Below, piece after piece: positions 21,401-31,096 of a stretch of 42,382 nt of DNA (position 1 is the stretch's first letter; every line of letters starts with the position of its first letter). The translations under genes were made by a program, and so were the position numbers. The stretch lies in assembly GCA_000310025.1 (NCBI GenBank), contig FN648786.1:1-42382 (forward strand). Direction: 5' to 3'. The stretch is from Ectocarpus siliculosus. Its lineage: Eukaryota > Sar > Phaeophyceae > Ectocarpales > Ectocarpaceae. The notes under the pieces were generated by a model. The model saw only the letters and a program-made list of their open reading frames with translations, did not search any database and was not told the origin of the DNA.

Positions 21401-24400
21401 CGTCTCAGGTGAAAGAGATCAAGTCGGCCATGAACCAACTGGGCGTGTGTACGGTGATCTTCGACGACGAGCTAAGCCCGGGGCAGCAGCGCAGCCTGGA
21501 AGTGGAGTTCGGTGGGGAGGCGGCGGGCATCAAGGTGGGTGCTGGCTAGCGCGCCGCCCTCAGCCTGTCGCCGACGCACCACTGATGGCCCTGAGACTAC
21601 CATTCGTGCGTTAATTCCACCTCTATCCCTTGCCCTGAACCTTCTTTCTCGCAAGGTGCTTGGAACTCTCCGCCCTCAGCCTTACTATCCCGATGCTGAC
21701 GCTACCGCCCAACCCTATAGTCCTTGCCCTATTAGGTCAGCCGGAAGTTGCTGAGCCCCACACACACGACGTTCGCCTTGAGCCCTACCACCAACCTTAG
21801 GTTCAATCGGTCAAACAACTCTCACGCTTCCCCCCGTCCTTCAAACTTTCTTTCTCCCAAGGTGCTGGACCGCACAGCCCTCATTCTGGACATTTTTGCT
21901 CAGCACGCCAAGACCCGGGAGGGGCAGCTTCAGGTGACTTGACTAGAGAAATAGATGGCGAACTCCTTTCACCATGTCAACGGAGTCCGGGAGTGGATTG
22001 CATTTGCAGCAGTAGCGGTAAGCACAGGTTCGGAAACACAACATTCTCCCTCGTGCGGAGGTGACCTTCTATAAGGGCCACACATCTCCCCAACGTCTTT
22101 TGAGGACAATACCTTCTTGTCACGCTGGCATCCGCGATGCGGTGGGTTCGATTCCGCCTCCCACCTACATTGTTTTTTTCACACCCCCGTTTGTAGATTC
22201 GGAATTCGTGCTTTCACGCCCAGTATTCCGCCAGCTGGAGTGGGGCAGCCAACCCCTGGCAGCAAGCAGTGGTGGCTAGACTACTAAATCTCTTTCGGAC
22301 ACTGACGCGTCGAACTCATAACGGCAAGGGTAGAGACGCGCTGCGTTCAGCTACGAGATGACCTGGCACCTTGCTCATAAGCTTACCGGCTAGTTACACA
22401 CCCCACTTTACGAAGCGCGGACCCCTTCCCATGGTTGAGTTCGATTTTCGTCATTGGCCCCTCAGCCTTTTTTGCTCGTCTCTTCCGCCAGTTCGAATAT
22501 CGGCGTGTGACAGCACAGCACGATGACAGCCATCATTTTGTTCTGACGTGTGTGACCTTACGCCAACAGCAGAGTCGCCCCGGCTGCACTCGTGGTGCGA
22601 TTCGCGAATGATCACGACCCCCGTTTTGCCTGTGTGTTGGATGGACAACACGTGCCAGGTGGACCTGGCTCTGCACATGTACCGCTTGCCGCGGCTGACT
22701 AAGATGTGGACCCACCTGGAGAGGCAGCAGGGAGGCGTCGGCCTTCGGGGGCCCGGGGAGCGCCAGCTTGAAGTCGACAGGTTGGGAGGCGTTTCTCGGT
22801 GTGGGGACGGGGGGGGTACTCATAGTCGGGCATGCCGTAGTCGCTAGACCTTTGACCTCGCATCTCTACAAAGTCGGGACGGAGCACGCCGGGTTCTCAC
22901 CGGACCAAGGGGGGGGGGGGGTACTCATAGTCGTGCATGCCGTAGTCGGTAGACCATTGACCTCGCATCCCTACAAAGCCGGGACGGAGCACGCCGGGTT
23001 CTCGCCGGACCAGGTTCTCACATCACCAAGCGCGAAGCGCCGTGCGGTATTCGGCGAGTCGCATGAAGGGTGCGCTGCGTCCTGCTACGGGTGTTCGGCA
23101 TCTTGTGCTTACTTCCTTGCGTACGGATGACAGCTGCGTATGACTTAATTCATTTTCTGGTGCTTTCACTTCCAGAGACAGTCGTAAGCACTGCTGTGTA
23201 GCTGCCTCGAGGGTGCTTGACCAATTTAACACAACGTGCGATTATCCCCTTTGCGCGGAGTGAGGGTTCTCGACCCCGCACAACATGATCTGCTCGACCA
23301 CCGTTCATGGTTACCGCAAAAAAAAAAAAAGGCACAAAAAATAAAAGCGGTACCCTGGTTGCCGAGCTCACGAAGCGATCGGCTTGTTTTACAACATCGC
23401 TGCCAAGCGACGAAAACCCAACCCCGATGGCAAACACCGGGGGGGCGGCTTGGTTCACAACATCGTTGCCAAGCGACGAAAACCCAACCCCGATGGCAAA
23501 CACTGGGGGAGGTAAAGGGGGGGGGGGGGGGTATGGTGCGACTGCCTCCTGCTTGTTCAGGAAGGTAGCACACGCTTGTCTGGGGTTGCTGTCGCCATTC
23601 CTCCTTGCCTTCGTTGGTGTTTTTGGTATCATGGGGCCCTGTCACTGCTAGGAAGAGTTTCGGGCTTTGTGTGCAGCATGCCTGTGTTCTCTACTCTTCC
23701 AACCGTGAATGTGCCAGAGGTTGTCGGCCATGTAGACCAACTCAAATATGACCCAAGGAGAGCGAAAACCCACCATGACCACTCGCAACACTAAGCAAAA
23801 TCACGTCAAGAGCAAGTAGGACTACCGTATATCATCGCCTTCATTCTTCAAATCAAACCAAGTATTGCATTTCGCACTACATAAAAAAAGTGAATCGAAC
23901 ACCCCCCCTTTTAGCACAAACCCACGTGATCAAGAAGGCCCACAAAAAACACCCCCGACCTACGCAAAATGACGTGTACGAAACCCACAACCACACAAAA
24001 CAGGCGGCTCCTGAAGGACAAGATCATCGCCCTGAAGAAGGAGCTGAGCGGGGTCCGCAGGCACCGAGACTTCCAGCGGCGCGGGCGCAAGAAGCTCGGC
24101 CTTCCGGTCGTCGCCCTCGTCGGCTACACCAACGCCGGGAAGTCGACCCTGCTCAACACTCTCACGCGCGCGGGCGTCATGGCGGAGAACATGCTGTTCG
24201 CGACGCTCGACCCGACCACGCGGAAGGTCAAGCTCAGCGGCCTCAAGGTGGGCGTGGTACAATGTTGTGGCGTAGGTTTGTGTGTGTGTGTGTGTGTTTT
24301 TTTTTTTTTAGTGGCATCGCCCGCGCTAATCGACTGACCAATGAAAAGACGTCAACGCCAGCGGGTACAATCAAGGTCCCTGGAAGTGTGCGTGTGCGCA

Positions 24401-27400
24401 GTGGTGGTATTGGTGGCTCGGCTCGGGTTCCTTGTGCGTAGGGTCAGGCCCATAGCGCGGTCGTACCTCGTTGTTGGGTGCATGGGATTTTGATTTTGGT
24501 TGCCATGGCCTAAGGTGAAGCTCAGCGGCCTCACAGGTGTTGTTTTGGCGTGGTGTGCAAGGCACGTCTACCGTTGCGCTTTTACGTGCTTGGTTAGCTG
24601 GTGCGCAGCCGAAACACACAGGGTGCTGCTGGTGGCAAGATGACCGAGAAGAATGAGGTGAAGGGTAAGTGCGGATCACGAATTCAAAGCCAAAAGGACC
24701 GATTGTGGATGCCGTGAGACCGGCGTGACAGTTGGAGAGACCAGAGGGAACATAACGGGGCGACATTGGCAGCGCAGAGTGTTGGTGGGATGGCGTCCGA
24801 AGTGTTAAGAGTGCGGGGGGGGTTGCGCGTGGCAGCGAAGTGCAGACCACAAGCGCAGCAAAACAAGAATACACGACCTGGCCATCTATCATCGGCCGCC
24901 TACTGTCTTGTGTGAAGGATGAGCATGGGCGGAAATGGCGGTTTCGGGGCGGCTTCATATGACAAGCAGCCAGGATAGGCTTGAGGCTAACCTCTTTTTC
25001 ACTAGTAGTGTCAAAACAAGGAGCTGAGGCCAACCTGCTACAGAATTAGTAGGAACACCTGGAGCTGAGACTGCCCTCCCTGCTAATGTAGCAGTATCAC
25101 CGGTATGTGGGGGCTGAGGCTACGTTACTACAGCGGCAGTACACAAAGGTCTGCATCGATCGCATTGCTCACGGCCCGTGACAACCAACCGCCACCAGGT
25201 GCACCCAGAGGTGATGCTGACGGACACGGTGGGCTTCATCCAGAAGCTGCCCACCAACCTCGTGGCGGCCTTCCGAGCGACACTGGAAGAGGTAATCTAC
25301 GGCCGTTTTGTATGTACTGGAAGAGGAATATTTTGTGTCCTGGAAGTTGTACAACTGCTGTGCAGTTTACGTTTTTCGTAGTCCGGGCATTGGGTTCATC
25401 TCCTATTTTTCCAATAGGTTCCTACGGCGTGCTTGTATTTTCGCCGAATTTTCGTTGTGATTTTTTTCTGCCTTGGGAGCGTACGTGAGTTTTCTTGATC
25501 AGCATCGACGGCGCTAACCGGCTGACCAATGAAAAGAAGACGCCAGTCTTGTAGTAGTAGCGAGATAAAAAACACGAATACTTTATTCTCAAAGGGTAAG
25601 TGAGGGTTACTACCCACAGGGGGGGGGCGCAGGAGTTGGAAGACAACCGCAGTGTCCTGCTCCTGAAAAACACGGAGATGGCTCACTCCGTACGTTTGTA
25701 ACGGCGTCGTCTGCCTTGCAGGTCGTGGAGGCAGACGTGATCGTGCACATCGTGGACGTGAGCTCCCCGTCTCGAGAGAAACAGGAGAGCGCCGTCACGG
25801 GCGTCCTCGGCGAGATGAAGACCTCCGACAAGCCCCGCCTGACCATGTGGAACAAGCTCGATCTGCTCCCAGAAGAAGAACAGGTACCGTGCATCCTGTG
25901 CTTGCGCCCATCAAGGGCCTTAGCTGTCTCATAGTTAGAGGAGAGGTGCGAACGATTCAGACACAGTAGTGGGGGCGTGGGTATTGTTGTAAAGGCTTCG
26001 GATTGCCCCGTAGTCAGGATGCAGCAGAGATTACGGTTCTAACCCTAACCCTAGCTTCTAGGTACATGGAAGCTACGGCCGACAGCAACGTGGTGTGTGA
26101 CACAGCAGTGTCCACAACCTACGCTATTAGTGATGTGCGTAAGAAAACAGACGTGTCTCCCTTGGATACAAGCGAGAGGGGCGTTGTCACGCCCCACACG
26201 ACGTGCGTGCGGCCGGCCGGCTCCGTCGGCGGGTTCCACCCTCAGAGGCACCATGACGGTGGCTGCTGCGTTCATGGGATACAAGAAGCAGTTTCTGTAG
26301 TCCGAGCTGTTGTGTTCATAGGAATCAAGAGGCGACTTTTGTAGTCCGAAAGTCGTATTCATCGGGCGCAAGACGTTTTTTTTTTTATCCGAGTCGTGTG
26401 CTGTGCTGTGCTTCCGTTGCGGCGCTACGACCTCTTCTGTAATTGACTCAACAGGAGCAGGTCAGGGTGGACGCGGAAGAGAGGGACGAGCTCACCGTCG
26501 CCGCGAGCGCCATGACGGGCGAGGGCCTGGACGACTTCGTCACGTGTCTGGAGGTAGTTGACAAAGGGAATGTTTTGAACGATTAAGTAGTTCCTTCCCG
26601 TCGTCATGTGCCTCCTTAGCTCTCTTGCGTCGCCGTCTGTGCCGAACCAGTTGGAGGCTGTGCTCCCTGTGGCGAGAGGAGGTGCGCTGACCTGTCGGCA
26701 AATCCGCGTGTGTGCTTCTAGATTTACTGTTCCTCCGGCCTTGCCTCTCTTTAGCCAGTCGCCGCTGTATTGTCCATGTGGGTTTTCGCCTACCTTCGCG
26801 ATCATTCACGCGTGCCTGCGCAACATTCGCGTAAAACCGCTGTATATGTACATTATATGTTTTGTTTTTTGTGCACCACCAGGAGGCGATATGCGCACTG
26901 CTCTTCAAGGTGGAAGCGGTCGTGCCCTACAGCAGGGGGGACCTGCTCAGCCGCGTGCACGAGCTGGGCGCGTGCGACACCGAAGAATACACCGACGCCG
27001 GTACCCTCATCCAGGTGCGACGACGTTCATTGGGGAGAGCCTCCACGACCTACTACTGTACGCGCTAGCCGGCAGCAAGAAGTAGCCCGTTCCAAACACC
27101 GAGGCGGTTGGTTGCCGTTCCTTTCCCCCGCGTGATGGAGGAGGCACTTTTTTGAATGTTTCGAGTGTGTGCCCTAGAGGGGCGTTCCGGCTATATGTGT
27201 TCCTTGGTAGGCCCTCGTGCACGCGCCTGGGCGGCCGTCCTGGGGGATCGCACCAGCATGACGGCTGCGTGTGCTGTGGAAGCAGGACTTGGATTGTGTC
27301 TCAAGCCGGTAGTACAAGGGGTGTCTCTGTGGGAGATGGGTCCGTTGTTGGTGCGAGTATTTTCGATGGTAGCACCCGGGTCTGTTTTTCCTCTTCGCGT

Positions 27401-27985
27401 CAGTGTGTAGTTTGGCTGGGAATGCAACAAGACTTCCTCCATGACCTGAATAATCGCATCCTGTATTTTTTTTTTGGCGGTGTGGAACCTCCCAAGATCG
27501 ATCGCTTTCGCCTGTGTCGACGTGTGTTTGCCTTCGGTACATCTACCACGGCAGCCTCGCTGGCGCTAGTCTCTCGGCCCTTGTCGCTGGACTTGCCTTT
27601 TTTTGCACCCCGACCACATTTTTCTATTCGCTTATCATCGTCATCGCCGTCGCTGTTGTTGGTATTGTTGCTAATTTCGCCTCAGCTCTTTGAACTGTTT
27701 CATTTGTCGCTACGTGGACCATTAGCCTCTCCCTACAACCCTTTTGTTCTTGTTCTTCGTTTTGCTCATGGTGTGCGGCAGGCGAGAGTTCCGGCAGAGC
27801 TTCTCAACCGTCTAGAGCCGTTCTTCACCCCGGAGTTTAAGGAGACGTCGCGAGTGGAAGCGTCGAACTCCGGAGCGGAGGAAGCCGCCGCCCTCAGAGA
27901 AGAAAACACGTGGAAGCAAATCGCCAAGAAGCGGCTGAAAACTAGCTCTCTTGACGAAGAAGCACCGGTGGCGGTACCAAAGTAA
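18499..27985 (+). CDS. hflX: HflX-type GTPase, probably plastid-targeted (13 exons)
   Basis: Exons: 18499-19398, 19627-19675, 20347-20435, 20789-20941, 21409-21534, 21862-21933, 22659-22780, 24004-24247, 25199-25291, 25722-25883, 26455-26553, 26883-27014 and 27782-27985. All joins keep frame and give about 814 residues. HflX binds the large ribosomal subunit and splits or rescues stalled ribosomes; plastids keep a copy. The HflX domain shows [42 protein letters not shown], then G1 [10 protein letters not shown]3 DTVGF, G4 NKLD and G5 SAMTG. About 340 residues precede the core; bacterial proteins start near it. The leader has [20 protein letters not shown], a signal peptide with a Phe cleavage motif, followed by an acidic low-complexity region. 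Met at 18535 is an alternative start that places the signal peptide at the very N-terminus. [10 protein letters not shown] departs from the usual GPGETQLETD. Confidence 0.95.
19868..19909 (+). repeat. (GTG)14 microsatellite in HflX intron 2
   Basis: Fourteen perfect GTG units lie in the intron between HflX exons 2 and 3. The tract is intronic and is not translated in the gene model. Confidence 0.95.
22809..23312 (+). repeat. Dispersed repeat A, tandem head plus full copy
   Basis: A head unit of about 100 bp (poly(G), then TACTCATAGTCG to CACCGGACCA) occurs at 22809-22907. It is repeated at 22909, where it continues into a body of about 300 bp. The body matches 40097-40500 closely and the head matches 12405-12566 inverted. 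The first head starts only about 28 bp after the 5' splice site of HflX exon 7. Confidence 0.9.
23308..23645 (+). repeat. Dispersed repeat B, first copy
   Basis: Follows repeat A directly. It begins TGGTTACCGC and A-rich sequence, then holds two internal copies of CCAAGCGACGAAAACCCAA...CCCCGATGGCAAACAC (about 23402 and 23469), and then a poly(G) run. The same arrangement occurs at 41091-41310. It lies in HflX intron 7. Confidence 0.88.
24279..24310 (+). repeat. (GT)n followed by poly(T) in HflX intron 8
   Basis: A run of about nine GT dinucleotides is followed by about twelve T, just downstream of the exon 8 donor. Simple intronic repeat. Confidence 0.9.
24511..24537 (+). repeat. Duplicated end of HflX exon 8 inside intron 8
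   Basis: AAGGTGAAGCTCAGCGGCCTCA at 24512 repeats, with one difference, the last coding bases of exon 8 (24226-24247). Here it is followed by CAG|GTGTTG, so the copy carries its own donor-like site about 290 bp downstream of the real one. Confidence 0.8.
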
Positions 27986-29099
27986 AAGTCAGAAGATAGA
28001 TTGGTGGGTCGTTGTCGGCGTACACGGGTCGGGATGAGAGCTACATCGCGCCCTTGATGAAAGCAAATTGTGTTTGTGGGGGTGGTGGCGGTAGCATCGT
28101 ACCAAGCAAGACGTATTTCACCGAAACCGTCGACCTAGGTTGTCTGTTGTTGCTGCGTGTGTTGTGTGGCTTTGCTCCTGTCATCGTGGTTCTTGGTGGG
28201 TGCAGGCCGACAGAGAAGTACACATCTACAAAGAACGTCACATTGTGTAGCAGCGCGTCTTTGTTTTTGGGGGGTAGGATTAGGTTCTTGCCTCGCGCGC
28301 TTTTTTGTTGCAGGAGCGACTCGGTTGATGATGATGCTCTTCCGGTGTCTGATGCCAAAAATACTGCAGCTATTTTTGCTGTGTGTGACACAACATTCCT
28401 CGGAAGCAGTCACCTGAAATGCTGTCGAGGCTTGCGTTGTTCTGCGCGAGTCTATCCTTTCCGACAACAAGGTAACGATCGGCATCTTCGGTGTGCCCGG
28501 TGCCCCAATGCCCCTGTTGTGAGATGTTTGGAGTTTCTTCAAAGAGACAATTGTCCGTGGGCTGTTACCCCCGTCGCCGTTTGGCGTGGCGTATTTCAGG
28601 CCACACGCACCGCGTGGTGTGTCCATTTAATAGGTGCACTCGTACGTGGCATGTGATCAGCTGTCTATGCTGCTGTGTCGTTACGACCGAGCCGACTGAT
28701 CCCCATCGATGTGGCGAGATATAGTTTGTTGAACGAAACATTTGCTCTGTATTTTTCAACCGAACCGTGTTTGCTTACAACCCCAGCGTCGTCATGCGCA
28801 TTGCGCAGAAAACATTCAAACTGCGCCAAATATGGCGCGAGGAGGACTCGGCAGTATATCGTACATCTTGGAGTTTACTTTTGGCGGTCGGTGTGTTTTT
28901 GAGGCCTAAAGCCAGCAGAAAATGTGGTTTGGACCACAAGGAACAAGATTTTGCTGTCAGGGACGAACACTTGGGTGGAGGCATGGTTGGGGAGAAACTC
29001 TTCGCTGAGTCAAGTTGATTCATCACCTTCTACCTGGGATCTCTCCTCCGCTCCACACCTTATCGAGGATGGCATGGAGTCGCCCCAGTACGGTGGGTG
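27986..29099. other. Intergenic, no recognisable gene
   Basis: The first bases are the presumed HflX 3' untranslated region. A reading frame of about 214 codons opens at 28012 but has no recognisable domain and is rich in Cys, Val and Leu. I do not call it a gene. Confidence 0.4.
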
Positions 29100-29440
29100 T
29101 TGAGAACCACGATGATCACTACACCACTAGTCAGCCTTCTCAACAAAAGTTAATGCCTGAGTTCGTCAAGACTTCTTCAAGCCGCGAACACGCCCCCCCC
29201 AGGGTTGCCATCCCTGTGACCGCAGCCGAAGCCCGTGATTCAGCTCGGGATATTCAGGAGTTTGTTGAGAAGCACGATGACCACTACACCACAAGTGAGC
29301 GCTGACTATTGGTGTAGTGGTCATCGTGCTTCTCAACAAAAATTAATGCCCGAGTCCGTCAAGCTTTCTTTCAAGCCACGAACACATCCCCCCAGGGTTT
29401 CCGTCCCTGTGATCAGCGCTGTGCTTGCCAGATCCATACA
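29100..29440. repeat. Repeat pair with a perfect 29-bp stem hairpin
   Basis: 29263-29291 and 29310-29338 are exact reverse complements of 29 nt, with an 18 nt loop between them. The arms begin TGTTGAGAAGCACGATGACC. A diverged third copy of the arm lies at 29100-29132. The sequence that follows each outer arm, from CTCAACAAAA through GTCCGTCAAGC-type words to the C-rich block, is also duplicated in direct orientation (about 29141-29220 and 29331-29413). The layout suggests a small inverted insertion within a tandem duplication. Confidence 0.85.
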
Positions 29441-29539
29441 AGCAGGTCATCGGCGTATTTACAAAGCCTAGACTAGTTCTTCAGACTCTTTATTCTCATA
29501 GTCTATATCGGGCGCAAATTAATATAAAATTGTAGGGGT

Positions 29540-30771
29540 TCGAATCTTGGTTAGTCGACATCGATCTTGAGCAACTCGGCAGGCAGGGAGTCATGGCCGG
29601 GTGCCTTCCAGTTCTGCAGGCCTTTCGTTGCCCGTTCCACCTCCTCGAGGTTTGGCGCCGCTCCCAACCGTCGAGTGGCACGTGTTGCCTGTCGTGCGTC
29701 ACTTGCTTATTGACGTCTGGGTTCAGGGCGGGGGACTTGGTGTTGAGGAGGGTGCCGAAGAATTTCACCCACCGCTGAAGGGTGCCATCGTTGTTCAGGA
29801 GCAGCACACCATTCTCGTTGGCGACGAACTGCTGTCCTCCCACTTCTTTCCCATTTGAGGCCCACCGATCTCTTGAGGTGTTTGTGGAGTCCTCTCACGT
29901 CTCGCTCCTTCTATAGATCGCTTCGAGTTCCGTCACATATCTGTCCAGGTGGGCGTAGATGCCCGTTTCGACTGCTGCAGCCACACTCCCCTACAGGCTG
30001 CTCTGAGGGTCCTCCATGCTGTTGGGTTCTGATTGCCCTTCATCCCGTGGCGCGCTTCCCGCCGTTTGGTAAGGGCGTCCTCCAAGGCTGCTCTCGTCTC
30101 TGTGGTTTCAAACCTCTCCCGCGCGTGCGTGTCGTCTCGGCGGTTCCCCGGGAAGTGTCGCCCTCGCCGCTTCGAGGAGAGCATTGGTGGTTTCGGTGGC
30201 CATCTCCGGGGTGGTGGCCGCTCACTGGTCCAATCGTTAGTCGAGGTTGAGGAGGAACCGGTCAGCCACCGCCCATCGCGTTGCTTCGACCTGAAACTCC
30301 CGCCGGCTGAAACTGCTTCTGTTTCGTTTGGTCTGAACTGCTCGGTTGTGGGAGCCTGCTATCGAGGTTGACGGTAGCTATCACCATATGTCGTGATCTG
30401 AGTCTCCATCTTGGCTGACCGTGCCGGCTGGGGGATGGCTGGGGGATGACAACTACGTTAGATAGTTGGCCCTGGTGTGCCTGTCGCGTTAGGATGTAGT
30501 CGAAGCGCGTGCGGTCGTCCCTGACGTACCGTTGTATGCGTGCTATATTCTGCCCTTCCTTGCGTGTCTCGCTCGAGAAGGTGTTGGTGATTGCTACACA
30601 TGTCAGCTTGTTGTCCGTTGCGAAGGTCAACAGCAGCCTGCCATTGTCGTTCAGCTCATCACGCCCATGTGTGCCCATGCCCCCACCATCCTCACCATCC
30701 GTCCTCTCTGCTGTCCGCGCATTGTGGCGTCTATCAGGACCAGGAACGTGTGTCACGCACATGTCACACAC
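29540..30771 (-). pseudogene. Non-LTR retrotransposon (LINE) remnant: endonuclease and start of RT
   Basis: On the minus strand, 30771-30262 encodes the C-terminal half of an APE-type endonuclease: GTHGRDELNDNGRLLLTFA, then ITNTF, FDYIL and a degraded final His block. Further along, 29843-29730 reads NGVLLLNNDGTLQRWVKFF, and in another frame 29640-29545 reads KGLQNWKAPGHDSLPAELL. Both are typical of the segment before and at the start of the LINE reverse transcriptase. Several frameshifts separate the parts. The catalytic RT core was not found downstream, so the element is broken. The clade is not assigned. Confidence 0.85.
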
Positions 30772-31096
30772 AATTTGAATGGCATACTCCGCACGAGACT
30801 GTCAAGTTTTTTCCCAGAACTTTCTCTAGGTGTCTCTGTGATACAGCGTTGCACTCACCAATAAACTGGGTACCCGGTGCGGCACGCGTTTTGGGTGTCT
30901 TGGTGTCACCCTTATACTGCCGTGGGCGGCGTCAAGCAGCAGCAGCAGCAGCAGCTGAACAACAGGAAACGATTCGGCGTGCGGATGCGTTCAGGTGGAA
31001 TCGCCTAAAGGCTTACCACCCGCTCAACGCGCAACAAGCACAGCAGTCTACATATAGCTAGGCGGAGGCCGCGTCCGCCCGCCGCGGCCCAACAAG

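Noticed and set aside
26041-26056. CTAACCCTAACCCTAG, resembling telomere repeats
   Set aside because: Only two units, inside an HflX intron; too short to be an interstitial telomere tract.
27152-27781. Long open frame upstream of HflX exon 13
   Set aside because: It is intron 12 that happens to lack stops; the frame from exon 12 meets a stop near 27066 and the sequence has no HflX similarity.
28012-28656. 214-codon frame after HflX
   Set aside because: No domain, skewed composition, no supporting splice or neighbour evidence.
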